A model generated the notes under the pieces. It did no database searches. It worked only from the letters and a program-made list of their open reading frames with translations, and was not told the origin of the DNA. The translations under genes were made by a program, and so were the position numbers. Below are positions 37,797-50,830 of a stretch of DNA of 64,000 nt, piece by piece (position 1 is the first letter of the stretch; every line of letters starts with the position of its first letter). The stretch covers positions 250,501-314,500 of the forward strand of contig JAMXBD010000969.1 in NCBI GenBank assembly GCA_024138025.1. The letters are read 5' to 3'. This stretch comes from Combretum micranthum (taxonomy: Eukaryota > Streptophyta > Magnoliopsida > Myrtales > Combretaceae).

Positions 37797-39295
37797 CTGC
37801 ATTTTTATTTAATAATTCAATAATATGTTCAATTTTTTTTTCTTTTTTGTGAATTTTAATCTTCTACCACTACTAATTCTGTTCCATTATTGTATATATA
37901 TTATATATACGTACTATATCTTCTGAGTGCGTATATTATTCAATTTTTATACTTAAATGAATATTTTTTTTTTCTTTTTTTTAAAAATTATGTATCATAA
38001 GACGTGTCTTTTTTTAAAAAATGACATATTATTTAAAATATATGTAAAGGAATAATAGGATTGTATTATTGTATATATCATTTCTATTTATTACTCGTCT
38101 TTTTAAATACGGTTACTGTTTTTTCTTTAATCAATGTTGAGATTAAAAGGAAGATCGAACAAGATATATACCATGATAAATCATATTTTAGAAATTGAAT
38201 CAATTTCAATCATTAATTTGGAAATTCAAAAAAGTTAAAAATATATTATGTGTAGATAGAGAGAGGAATCAAATAAATCCGTCAAAGGGGGGGGGAAAAA
38301 AACACAGTTAAATAAAAAACACAATATATTGTAAAACATACATTTATATAACTAGTTAATAAAGCATGCAAAATTAAATGCGAATATATGTGCATTGTTA
38401 GCAGCCATTAACATGTAATAATTATTTTTTTTTGTGTGTGTGTATATGTTTATTCGTATTGTATGTCGTACCATGCGTATTCTATACTGGTGGTGGTGGG
38501 ACATTTTATTGCTACATTTCAATTTTTTTTTTTTTTAATTTTGTAATAATCTTTACGACCATCAAAAGTGGACTGGACATCATCTTCATCATTACAACTC
38601 ATTGCTCACCTCTCTAGCTAGCTCTGCTTCACTTTAATTATCTCCTTTTTTTATTTTTTATTTGTCTACTAACTAACAGTGCACGGCGGCCATAAAAAAA
38701 GGTGTAAGTGTGAACTGAAGCATTCGCTTTTTTTATTCTATCCTCTTTTGCTTTTTCTTTTATTTTTTTGTTTTATTTTTATCTGGTCAAACTCAACCTG
38801 AAGAAAGAACGGAACTTTTTTCTCTTTTTTGTAACTTTTGCAAATACCCGCTTATTCCTCTTATTATTATTATTTTCTTTATGATCGATCTTCTGTATGT
38901 TAAGCTTAATTAGGGTCAGATAAGTGAATTAAAAACCGACAAACGAGCCAATTTTATTCCATGAAAATTGACTAATAATAATAATGCTAAAAGTAACTAT
39001 TAGTTAGATATTACAATACATGAGAGACGAGAATGAAAACCTTTTTTGCTATTTATATATATATATATATATAGATAGATAGATGGATAGATAATAACAA
39101 TTGATGTTATTTGTTATTTAATCTACAACAATTGAGTGTGTCGATTAATTAATTATCACTGTTAATTAGTAGTGTTGATGATTCTAATTTAATTATATTT
39201 AAAAAAGGAAAAAAAAAAACTTGAAAACAGTATGCTACTGATGATGCTACCAATTTAAAAAGTGAAAGATAAACGTAAAGGAATAGAAGGAAAAC
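37797..39295 (-). other. LBD intron
   Basis: About 1.5 kb between a CAG|GT donor (GT at 39295-39294) and a GCAG acceptor ending at 37797. It is very AT- and poly(T)-rich. An intron at this place, just after the [10 protein letters not shown] block, is usual for LBD genes. AT microsatellites (39052-39074) lie inside. Confidence 0.85.
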
Positions 39296-39500
39296 CTGAA
39301 GCATCTTGTTGACATTGCTGGCACCAAAGACTCTGTGGACACTAGCAAACTTAGGGGTTCATCAGCTGGAAATGAGGTGCAAAAACGCATTCCTGAGTGC
39401 ATCTTCTCCGAAGCAGCTTGCAAGCTGCACATGGTGATGGTGACGGCGACGGCGACGGTGATACTGATGCCATTCCTCCTTGATGCTTTCTCTCCCTCAT
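39296..39500 (-). CDS. LBD: LBD (LOB-domain) transcription factor, exon 1
   Basis: Start ATG at 39498-39500 ([20 protein letters not shown]); an in-frame stop lies just upstream. A Ser-Pro run leads into the zinc-finger-like CX2CX6CX3C block ([15 protein letters not shown]). It continues as VFAPHF, PADEPL, then [19 protein letters not shown], the GAS block. The family usually has PYF where PHF stands here. Two one-base losses put these three pieces in three frames: one G missing at 39368-39369 and one T at 39351-39352, again three-base runs read as two. Together with exon 2 it matches the LBD1/3/4/11 group of class I. Those genes act in organ boundaries and vascular cambium; this assignment rests on motif similarity only. 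Confidence 0.88.
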
Positions 39501-41100
39501 GCCTTGCTATCTTCCTGCCCTTAATTAATTGCACACTTATATATTAAAATTTCCGACTGCTTAATTATATATTATAAGATTTTATCTCACTAATATATAT
39601 ATATATAATTCGTTTATATATTTATAATGGAGTGTCTAATCTCATGTGTTCTTATATATATATATATATATATATGAGTCTAGCTAATAAGGTGATGGAT
39701 ATAATGATAGAGAGACGACGACCAATAGTCCCAAAGGGAACGACATACAGACAGAGACAGCAGACATCATGCGAATGGGAGGGTGTACAAAAAATGAAGA
39801 AAAAAGAAAAAGAAACAATTATGATATAAGACTATAGATAAGAGGATGTCGATGAGATGAAAGCCAAAGGGGAAAAGATAATTAAGTACCATCTTAAGAT
39901 ATAATTATTTATATGTATGTTGTGTGTCTTTGTAAAGAAGTAAGGAACTGACACCAAATCTTTATTGGGGTCCTACCACACCCGGCAAGTCCCAAAAAAA
40001 AATATTTACTTGCTATGATAACCTTCGATGACTTTTGTTTGGTCCGTGTCCTGTCCGTCCAATCTCCAGTCTCGACACTCCCCACTCCAATCCTTCACTT
40101 TTTTTTTTTTAAATTAATATTATTTTGCCTTGCCTAAATGAAAAAAATGCCTATCCTATTCCTATATGCCTTCAATATATATATATATAAAATTTTGCTT
40201 TTCCCATATGTTGATGCATTACGGAGACAAAAGTCTACTGCATGCACCTTGCACCCTGGGTGCTGTGTAGTCTAGGGCCCGCATCATCAGTAGCAAAAGC
40301 ACGTTGTCTTGTCTTGTGTGTCGCAACTCGCAAGATCATATCATATTCAAATAGTGTGTGTGTGTGTCTCTGTGTCTGGACACTGTGCCATTCATGCCAC
40401 CTCCTTTTCTTTTTTTTTTTTTTTTGGATTATTACAGGGTAAATTAGGAGAAAGAACTAGCCAAAAAAATTGCTCTCAAATTATTAAAAATATATAATAT
40501 AGCATGAATAGAGCACATATAGATCGTCAAACTGTGATCAACAGGGGATTCATTGGCCTTGCTTTCTCTTCCGAATTTAATTTTTATAATTTGATTGTAA
40601 CATAAAGTCGGAGACATGCATATATATATATATATATATGTTTCTTTATTATCGTGCTTGCTTGCTTGCTTGAAAAGTAAGCTACATAGCTAATTAATTG
40701 GTCAACAAACATACCTAATTAATTCCTCCATGTTATTCATTAAACATTATTATTGTTGTTGTTGTAGGTACAGCAATTAGCAATGCTACCCACAAAACTG
40801 TGAGGTACGTGACCCCCCCGGCACAGTCTCTCCTCCAAAGCCCATGTCGGGCTCCACAGGCACAGGCTGACGACGATTTATATAGGTGAATATTATTGCT
40901 TTTTTATTAACCCCAAAACAACTTAAAATTATATTAACATCTTTGCTCTTATTTTATAGGATCAAATAAACTTCGAAACTGGCATTACGCTGTCTTCATC
41001 AAGTTACATTATTCTTCAAAATTGAAAATAAAATATAAAAATTATATGTATGATACTCAACTCAACTTGGGATCATCAGTCATTCCACTGCAAAATAACT
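39501..41100 (-). promoter_or_regulatory. Upstream region of the LBD gene
   Basis: An AT run suitable as a TATA element (39593-39607) lies about 95-107 bp before the start codon. Farther up are poly(AT) tracts (39655-39675, 40619-40640). An unusually GC-rich patch at 40796-40875 contains an ACGTG core (GGTACGTGACC). Short frames here have no domain. Assignment as promoter is by position only. Confidence 0.35.
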
Positions 41101-44100
41101 ATATGCATGGGCATGACCATCCCAACAAATAATTGACTTAACATCCATGTTTATATGTAAACGCTGTCCTGTACACATGGTGCACTCATCTTTAATCCCT
41201 CCAAGCATGTGTACAAGTATAATAACTAGAAAGAAACCATACACGCCCAAGTATGCATCTCTTTAATAATACACCCAAACATACACATTATACCTTAAAT
41301 ATAAATTCCATGTTGTCCATTTAATACAAAACCTACTATGATCCATTAACATAATTCCATCTCAACACATGACTTGCTTGAGTGCCTTACCCAATCTAAT
41401 TTAAGATCAACAACTCACTTTTGAAAAAAAAAAAATGGGGACTAGCCGAAATCCATACATACATACATAGGAACCTACAAGACGAGTATGATTACTTCCA
41501 ATTCTCAAATCGAGTAATTGAATCCCCCCACCTTAACCTTGACCTTCATCTCAAGCAGAGAAGGGGCTCGGTATCTTCATCCGAGCCCATGGTGCCATTC
41601 CAGGAAATAGAAAGTCATTTGTAGAGGATCATCTGTAATTGGCCTTAGAGTCCAATTTAATGTCAAGAACTAGTCTTTTAGGCTAGTGATAGGGTCTAGA
41701 AGATAGGTTTAATAAGGGATATCATAAAAAGACTTGATTTGGTAGGCTCGGAATAGGGATCGCTAGATCGGTTTATTCTACTCTCAGCCTTATTTGGTTT
41801 TCTTAAGCACGAAAAGTAGACTCTAAGAATATCTTTCAAGGCTAATTTGGGCTTTATTTGCTTAGAATAGGGCTTATATGGAAAATAAGCTTTAAGTCAT
41901 TTTATTTTATAAATGGGTTATTTTAAATGGATAATGAGCTTCTTTTATATTATAAAAGCTTTCAAGCTCTTGCCAAGCCTATTTGCAAGACCAGCCTATT
42001 ACTAAAGAAAAAAAAGGCTTGAATCTTAGTTATTGGATTATTAAGAATTATCCAAAGGCTAGAATCGACTTCCAATATCTATAAATAGGAGGCTTTCCTT
42101 CTCATTTAGCGGTCATTCTATATATTGCTAAAATTGAGAGCAACACAGGAACTCTGTTGGAATATCTCCAAAAAAGATCAAAGCAATTATTTTGCAAAGG
42201 ACAAGTTAAGAACGATTTGATTGAATCTTTTGCTACACTTGCACGTTTGAAAAACTAGGTTTGTCTATTCATCATTTCACGCCTCTCTCGACAATATTTG
42301 TACATGTGTCATCATCGCAAGACTCTTCTTGGATAAACTAGCATGTTTGTTACACATAATCAACCAGTTGCAGTAACCCCACCATACATAATTAAACCAC
42401 CACAAAATATTTCATATATCACTATTAGTATGATCATCATAAAAACTTAATCGTTATACTTGTTGCCCACTAACACATACATAGCCTATTCTTGCTCAAA
42501 GTAAACCCCTATACTAATATATATAGGTACTTTTTTTTTTGTCTCACTCTATATATTTTTTCTCTTATTATAGTTCTTTGTTTGAGGATTATTAAATGTT
42601 GCTTTTGAGTTTTTATTAATCTTTTGAAAACTCAAACTCATTAATCAAAAGAGATATTACTTAATCTTTCCATCTCTCATGCTTACTCTCATTTTTACGC
42701 TATTCATATTATATTATATTATATTAACTTACATTTTAATACTGATTAGAGGCTTTCTTGTTTACAAGGAACACAATGAACCACCAGGCTTAATCAAGAA
42801 AACAACTCTCTAAGAACCTCAAATAGAAGATATATAGAGGCACTAGTTTATAGGGTTGTGTTTTTCCCAACCTCTTTATATCTCAAATTTACTTGTCATT
42901 ATATCTTAAAGGTATCATGAAAAACTGCTACAAGTGGTCAGAATTCTCTTAAAAACAGATACAGTCATTAAATATGATTAATACATCTATTCTCTGCTAA
43001 GTGTGATAAAGTTGTGCTGCAAACTTCCTATTGTGTAATTGCATGTAAAATTTCATTTTTGTTCACCAATTTAGTTGTTAAAGCATCTAATGCAACATGT
43101 GGGAGGTGTGAAAAGTGGTTTTCACTCTTCTATAAACCAATTCAAAAGTTGCTTTTTGAGTGCCTTTAAAAATCATTCTAAGCAAACTCAACATGTGATA
43201 AAAACTACATAGTCTTATGATATGTACATAACAAATCTCCTCAGAATATTGTTGAATAGTGTGATCAATAGAGACCCCATCTAAAAGGCAAAAAAAAAAA
43301 AAAAAAATTAGAGACCCCACTTGCTGGGTTAATTTCGAACAAAGACCCAATTCAAGTTGGCCATTATAGGTTTACGACTCATTTAGGAAATTGTTGAATA
43401 GTTTGATTCAACATAGAATCTAGCTGTTAGGTTAAATTCAAACTAGGCACCAATTCAAATTAGTCACAACAAGTTTATGACTTATTTGGGAAATTTATGA
43501 ACAAATAGAGGGAGCAACAACTAAAAGACGATGAATGGCTATTCTTTATTTGGCAAGATTTTCCTACCTTGCGTTCTAAGTAGACATACTAATGAACATC
43601 TTAGGGAAAAGGTGGAATAAATTCTATTCAGTGGAGTAAATGCACTATAACTTTTACATTCCCAATTAGTTTATATTTATCAATCTATTCTTTTTGTATA
43701 CTATTTAAAAGTGGTTGAATGTATAAATTTGCAAAATAAATAAGTCATGTTTCATATGAAAAAATGTATTTTATTTTCTTTCTCATATTAAATGCGTTTG
43801 TAAAAGTTGGAATCATGATTCACTGGAATAAAAAATTTTGCTTTTAAAGGAGAATTTGGTATTCTTTAAGAAAGAAAGCAGAATGACAATTATATTCAGC
43901 CCCGATAATATTATTTATTTCAATACCATCTTATTCTACCATATATTTATAATCTATATTTATTACCAAGGGTATTTTAAATAAATACTATTATATACAC
44001 TATACTTATTCCATTCTATGAATGTATCCAAATACAACAATAGATTCTCATCATCTCATTCACTTCATTCCTTTGATTCTAATATATTTCATTTCAGATG

Positions 44101-44316
44101 GATTATGAGTATATATCTCTTTGTATTTCTATTTCAAGAAGGATGGAACAAATCAACACAATGCTTAGATTAGTTTGTAAATGTTTATCAATAGTCATAA
44201 TAACTAGTCCATGGGAGGTACAAATGTTTAACTCCAAGATTGCCCCAATGTTGAGCCTAAATGATTGTCAATTCCCATTATAAATAAATAAATAATAATG
44301 AGGTTAAGCCTCCTAT
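41101..44316. other. Spacer with possible LTR remnant
   Basis: No gene recognised. 41420-42330 has the composition and GC steps of an old LTR end (a leader with TCTATAAATAGGAGG near 42080 that resembles a TATA box, then direct AT-rich sequence), but no partner LTR was found. 43.7-44.1 kb resembles plant MITE sequence (CATTCTATGAATGTATCCAA). Poly(A) at 43288-43307. Confidence 0.4.
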
Positions 44317-46163
44317 TGTCAAGCCCAAATTTTGCTCTTATCTTTATAAAGATTCCAAACCCATAAAAAACTCATCCCATTTAATACAAAACACTTGGCC
44401 AAGAATCAATAAGCTTTTTGTAAAATTGTCTAGTTTTTTAAAATAGCTTTGATTGGAGTCACCACCGACCAGAGTCAAATAAAATAAAAGGTAAACCGAA
44501 AATCAAATGGTGGTTTGATTTTCGATTCAACTACTGGTCCATGAAAAAAAAAAACAAAAATTACAAAATTCTAATTGTTATGAAAAAGTATAAAGAAAAT
44601 CATAATAATACTTAGAAAAGGAGAAATGTTTTGCCTTTTTTTTATAAAGAAAGTCTTAAGGATTTTTTTTTTTTACAATTTTTGTGAAGAAAATAAAAAA
44701 AGGAAATTATTTTTATGGCTACCTTATAAGTGTGTACGTATCCGCTGGCTCAAATCAAGTCTCTGTAATTTGTTTTTATTTTATAAAACTTTTAATTTGT
44801 TGGTTGATTTTAATTTTGGAAGCTCGCTAAGTTTAATTTGTTATTCACTTTAATTTTGTTTCTAAAAATGCTAAAAAGGTCTAGTTTTTATTCTATGGTT
44901 TGAAAACATCTAGAAAAGATCCTAAGTTCAGAAAAGTGAAAACACGTATTTATTTGCTTTTTGGTAATTCAGAAAGTAATCATGTGGTATTTATCTATAT
45001 ATAAGTCAATAAAATGGTTTTTATTATACTGTATATTTTCGATACATGAAAAGTGAAAGGAGATAAAAGAAAAGATTTGTTCTTTTTATAAGTTTTCTTT
45101 TATTTCTAAATTCTTATTTATAAACGTTATTAAATATGTATAGGGGATAAAGTAATAATTTTATAAAAATTTTCAAATCAAGCATATCAAGCACGAATTC
45201 ACTGTACAGGGATCACTAATTACATTAAACCTGCTCAAATCATATACAGAGGAACTCATATTATATCCATTTATTCAATCATTATGCATTATGCTTATAT
45301 TTACAAATAAAATATAATATAACAAAATATATAAAAAAAACTAATTGTATTAAGGCTCCTACAATCGCATAAGACAGCATTCATATTGTCATGTTTACAT
45401 ATATAAAACATATTCACTACTATAAACGTAAGTACATGTCATTATATAATATTATATACATATCTTATTATTCTACATAAGCGTTAGACAGTAGAATAGG
45501 CCACAGCCCAGTTGGTCTGCTACTGCTATACATGGACCTTGAACCCAAGAAATTACTAGCCTTACTGGCCCAAGAAGAGCCCATTCCAAACAAAACCTCA
45601 AGTTCTGACCGTGTGAGGGAACCTGAGTTGTTGCTTATACCGCTAGCCAACAAGATCAGCAAACAACTTCTCTCCTTGAGCTCCACCACAAAGATAATTC
45701 CTTAGGCTTGCCCCCAAGCTACCCCCACAACACGAAGCTCACCAACGAATGATCTCCACGAACTCGCCTAGATCCAATAATAGCGAAATACTCATGTCCA
45801 ACCTCGGGATTAGGGAGGACATCACTAGCTTGGTCACATTCTATGTAGCCACAACTCCTCCAGCTCGAGCACCACACCACCTCAGGTGCTAACTTAGCTA
45901 CTAAGTAGAGATTTACCCTAATAGAAAAGATACAGTGAATCCCATTCTAGTATGACTATGGATTATAAATAGCCCTTCTCTCTCAGGGGAAGCGAGAGAG
46001 ACTTTTGCTTAAGTGAATATAATATTAACAAGGCTTTAGAGAAGGATCCACGAACTGACTTAGAAATCAAAGTAGCAGAGTCGGGTAACCCCCAATGCAC
46101 TTCTTATTGCTTTCTATGTTTACATAGAGCTAATCCCTATCGGTGAAATCATCTCGTGCAACA
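44317..46163 (+). repeat. Probable solo LTR (gypsy-type)
   Basis: Begins TGTCAAGCCC and ends ATCTCGTGCAACA, with TG...CA ends. It includes TTGGAGTCACCACCGACC (about 44454), a TATAAATAGCCC box at about 45964, and the GTAACCCCCAATGCACTTCTT region before the end. These are layouts often seen in plant gypsy LTRs. The frame at 45468-45689 has no domain. The start block is shared with 56589 (TGTCAAGCC... TTTGGAGTCGGCACC). No clear 5-bp target duplication. Confidence 0.5.
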
Positions 46164-46564
46164 ATAGGAATCATGAATGAGTGTTTATACATATCATAGC
46201 AAACATAAAGAGGTTTACATTTATACCAAAACAAGGCTTGACCCAATAACTATCATATGGTTAATCCAAGTCAAAATTATATCTAATTAGAGTCTGACTG
46301 TTTCATCATTTCTGGATTATTTGGTATCATTTTTCCATCATTTTCAAATAAATATTTGCTAAGATACTAATATTGACAAAAAACTGACAGTTTTACTCTA
46401 TAAACTGACTAAATAGAACCGATACTAATATAATACGGATATGATACATATAAGTTATAAATACTGATTCGATACATATACAATACATATAAAAATCCTA
46501 CAATCCAAACAAACCATTTTTTAAGAACAAGAATAATATAATATATAAGTGATTATTTATGATA

Positions 46565-46911
46565 TGTTATGGAAGAAGATAGATTGATACGTGCACCACG
46601 AGCATTATAACATTTTTTAAGTATATATTTATTGAGTTAAATGTAATATGATATCCAATAAATCATTTAAAAAATTATTTTTATATATAAGTAACCAAAA
46701 TAGCACTAAAATTAATTGTTGATTTATATAAAACCCTAAATTATATTAATATTTTAATTTTTACATAAATTAACATAAATAAAAAAAAAATAAATTCATT
46801 TCGACCTATGGGTTAGGCCTAGGCCTAGAAAATTCTAGCCCATTTAAAAGCATCCAAAATGGTCTAACCCATTTAACTCCCGGGTCGGCCAAGCTTATTT
46901 GCCCACCTCTA
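46565..46911. mobile_element. Second hAT-like element, right part
   Basis: The core matches the AT-rich core of 27597-28197 (CATTATAACATTTTTTAAGTA, ATATCCAATAAATCATTT, AAAACCCTAAATTA). The right end inverted reads TAGAGGTGGGCAAATA. The left end and target duplication are not resolved. Confidence 0.65.
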
Positions 46912-47108
46912 CATAAGTACGTATTATATAATATAATATGTATTCCTTATATTATATTTTTCACTATATGAGATGATTGCAAGTGCATGTCACAATACAT
47001 GAACACAATAAATAAATAAATAAATAAATAACAAAAAAATGAAAATGAATAACTTAAGTACAAGAACAAACGAATTGAGAATGAACAAATGGGACAGTGC
47101 ATGTGGTA

Positions 47109-47142
47109 TGTAGATCTAAGCAAAAAAAAAAAAAAAAAAAAA
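47109..47142. repeat. Poly(A) tract
   Basis: A run of A residues starting at about 47119 near the left edge of the broken copia element. Confidence 0.6.
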
Positions 47143-47282
47143 GGGTTAGACTCGGATCCAAGTCGAGTTAGTAAGGGAATTGGGATTAGGTTCCACAAGT
47201 GTGAGTTAGATAAGCAAGCATTGACTCTCTCCCCCTTTCTCTCAATCGAGTTAAATCAGTCTATTTAAGATGTCTACGCTTA

Positions 47283-48130
47283 TGCTTTATTAGAGCTGTG
47301 CAAACAAGTTATGCGGCTAATCCGCCCCACCCTGCTTCAACCCACGGGTTATGCGGGCTAGCCCGCTTAGGCCTGCATCACTATGCGAGCTAAAATTTTT
47401 AGCCTAACCTGCCCTACACGGGTTAGTGGGTTATACAGGCTGGCCTGCAAATCCACTAATATATTTTTTTTATGAAAAAATTTATAAGAATTCTAATTTA
47501 AATTTAAATTTTTAATAATTTAAATATAGAATATGTTTCTTTTTATCTCACAAATTACCTACATACTAATCTTAGATGATAATCTTGTATGGAAAAATCA
47601 TAAACTTCTATTTTAAAATTTTTTATCTCAACGTAAAAGGATTTATTTCAACTAATAGAAATTATAATCCATTCATTTTTTTTCTTTGGCATAACAAGGA
47701 AAAATACATCATGAAAATTATCAATTGGTATTTTGTTGCTTATTTTAAATAGAAACATCTAAATATCTAACAAATATAGATGAAAAGGTATTGATAAAAA
47801 GATTATGGATATAATAAACATAAAAGTTTAAAGTTTAAAACATAACACCAATAAAAATGACATAATCAACATTCAACGATTAAATAATAGAAAAATGAAG
47901 TAAAGAGAAAATAAATAGGGTAATGTATTAGGGTTTTTTTTTTTTTTATAAGATTTATACTTATTTCTTTTTTCTTACGTTTTTTAAGTGCGAGTTTGCG
48001 GGCTAACCCCTGAGTTATGCGGGGCAGGTCATTTTGGCTCGCACATTAAACAGGCTAAAATTTTTAGCCCAACCCCCCTTTTTATTCTGGCCCGTATAAC
48101 CCACCTTGCATGCACAGCTTTATGCTCTAC
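47283..48130. mobile_element. hAT-like element inserted in a copia integrase
   Basis: The body is 47291-48122 (832 bp). The ends are TAGAGCTGTGCAAAC and, inverted, TAAAGCTGTGCATGC, with GGGTTATGCGGGC-type subterminal repeats. The flanks TGCTTTAT (47283-47290) and TGCTCTAC (48123-48130) agree at 6 of 8; both differences are C/T. It splits the integrase between GRVEHK and KRRH on the minus strand. Confidence 0.8.
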
Positions 48131-48577
48131 TCGCCCATTTTGTTTTGGAGTGTAAGGTGTTGAACATTGGTGCATAATGCCCATACTCATAAACATGTGT
48201 TGACATTCTTTGGACAAAAATTCACCACCATTGTCACTACATATGAATTTAGGACATAGGTAAGAAAATTATGTAAAACTTCAGAAACTTGTGATTTGTA
48301 CTTTATTAAACATATCTAAGTAACATGAAAGAAATCATCAATAATAGTAAGGAAATATTGCTCCCCTATCCTTGTTGCAACTCTATATACCCCACAAATC
48401 CACATGCACCAATTCAAAAACAAAACCAGATGTATATTCACTTTGCTCAAAAGGTAGAAGATGAATTTTTGCCAAATGACATGTTTCATAAAGGAATTGT
48501 TTGAAGTTAAAGTATTTACAAGAAATAAAATGTTGTAGTTTAGACAAAAAAGTATAACCTAATCTCTCATGAAACAA
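48123..48577 (-). pseudogene. Broken copia element: GAG-pre-integrase and integrase
   Basis: The minus strand shows ERLGYTFLSKLQHFIS, then CHLAKIHLLPFEQS and FELVHVDLWG (pre-integrase zinc region and integrase start). MGIMHQCSTPYTPKQNGRVE is the block around the catalytic glutamate. It is then cut by the hAT-like element at 48122. Beyond the insertion only a few residues (KRRHLK) remain before a stop. No reverse transcriptase or RNase H follows, so the 3' half is missing. Confidence 0.8.
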
Positions 48578-48599
48578 AGAAAGATTAGTACACGATTTA

Positions 48600-49215
48600 T
48601 TTGTTATAGCTGAAGTATTAGAGGAATATAGTTAAGACATGTTCAATAAATTACTAGAACATCTAATGTTCTTAATGTCTAAAAGATACAACCCACAAGA
48701 CGCTTGAGCAGTAGGTAGCAACTCAAGCGTGCTCGGGTCCTGAAAAGTACAAAATTACTATCAATAATTGCAACCAAGGATTGGTCAAACAAGAGTTTAG
48801 CCATAGATAACAAATTGTGTTTAAAGTCGAGAATCAAGAGAACATTGTGAATAATGAGTTTAGGTATAAGCTTAATTGTATCTATCATATGTACTAATTT
48901 TCTAGTTCATCAGGAAGATAAAACAACAAAGGGCCTTTTTAAGATTGGTTATTGAAGAGAATAGATGAACATATGAGTCATGTGATCTCTAGCACCTACA
49001 TCAATTATCTAAGAACTATCTTTTATATTCGAACTTTCAAAATGAGTATATGAGATATGAATACCTGCAAAATGTACTCCAACAACATTTATTGATCCGC
49101 CTTTGTTCAATCCACCCTTATCTTCCATCATACACATTATTTCTTTGTATAGACTTTGTACAAGCCATGGATCAACTGTCTGTTCCTTTAGATTTCCATC
49201 AAGCACATAAAAAGG
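48600..49215 (-). pseudogene. Broken copia element: protease region
   Basis: Reads NVVGVHFAGI, then across a stop IIDVGARDHMTH, where copia proteases have D-S-G-A, so S has become V. LIPKLIIHNVLLILDFKHNL and LSMAKLLFDQSL follow, the C-terminal part of copia protease. Confidence 0.75.
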
Positions 49216-50830
49216 TGTATCCCCTACACTACAAAGCTATTTGTCTTCCGAAACGGAATTTAAAGCATGATTTTTTCATCTAAATGTCTTCCTAACATTT
49301 CTTTTTCCTTTGTACTAATAAGCATAAATTATCCATGATTTCCTCAGGATATTAAGTGCAGTGTAGTGCTTATTTACAAAAAATTTTCAAGAATTGTCAC
49401 TTAATTAATATATATATTCATTTCAAGTGATATTGGAACATATCAAAGACATTTAAAGGAATTTGGGGAGAATTTCACCAAAACTTATCTAACATAGTAA
49501 TGATAGACTAGCATGGGCACTAATCATAGGCATGAAATGGAGAAATAGAACTCTAAAAGCTTGTAAGGTCAACATCACGCTTGTGCTTGCTAGTGAGTAA
49601 AGGAAATTCAAGATCAGTGGCTTCTAAGGGCAAGTTCACAAGCGTGATTTGCTATGTTCAAGTGACTAAACTCTACCAAGGTCAATTCTAAGGGCGTGAA
49701 CGTAAATGTGATTTGAAGATGCATTTTTCTGACTTTTCTTTAGATAATATAATTAATAGGTACTACATGTGAATAGCTGCATACATTCATCTATAATTTT
49801 TAGGGAAATGCCTTAGATATAAAAAGTAACATACCTGTTCAAACGAAAAAGGGATCATTACACTAGTCCACATCCATAGCAGTTCATCTTTTGTAACCTT
49901 TGTGAGAAAAAGAGTATTCTTGTGAGTTTTCTATACTCACGTGTTGTATTTTGTGATTTTCCTAAAGAACTCAAGAGAGAAGACGAGATTTATTGTTCGT
50001 GTTGTTTTTCCAAACTTCTACAATTGTAATTCAAAAAAGAGGTTTTGTTCTATCTCTTCTTCCATGTTTAATTTGTTGATTTTTTACATGTTGTTGTTGT
50101 TATTTATTGTTGTTTCATTATGAGTGAGTAGTACTTTAGGGTTTACAAAGCCATGTTGACATGAATGTGTAGGAACTTGTAATTTCACCTTGTTAATTAT
50201 TGATTTTTGGTGATTTAAACTTAATAAAATTAAGATAGTATAGTGTACGATACAGTCTTACAGTAGGTCTCAATGGAATATGTTGAAAATCATTTCATTG
50301 AGTAGATCTGAAATCACTAGAGCAATTAAGCCTGTTAATAAAGATATTAGATGGAGTTTGCTACATGTTTTGTGAAATTCAAGAACATCAACAGAGATTA
50401 ATGCAATCTTGCTTTATCTATTCATTAGGAGAGATTCTAATGAATGCAATCAGGATCAAGATTGAGTCGTTTTGAGAAGAATACTTTTGATTTAAGAATT
50501 TCTATAGATAATAATTAATAAGAAGAACATTTTAATGAATCATGTTGATATGACGGAGTAAGCCTGCTGGGAATTAATATTGTTGTTTTATTATCTTAAT
50601 TGTTGTATGGTTCTGGTGTAATTGTAGATTAATTTAGTTTAGTTGTTGGAATTAGAATCAATAATCAATTATTCGGATTGCTAGATAATGAGGATTAATA
50701 TGTAGTAGTGTTTATATCTGTTCTTTGTGGAGATGACCTTATACTCATCTGTGTTAACAAACGATAGGTATACTTGCCTATCAAATTGAGTGAGGGATAG
50801 AATATATGTTTATAAATTTTAAGACTCCAT
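49216..50830. other. Unassigned 1.6-kb insert between copia gag and protease
   Basis: The gag knuckle and protease of the copia element should lie close together but are separated here by about 1.6 kb without a domain. TATACTCACGTGTTGTATTTT at 49931-49951 and the AAGAACTCAAGAGAGAAGA stretch after it resemble copia LTR leader sequence on the plus strand. No terminal repeat or target duplication was identified. Confidence 0.4.

Noticed and set aside
45468..45689. 73-codon minus-strand frame
   Set aside because: It sits inside the probable solo LTR and has no domain.
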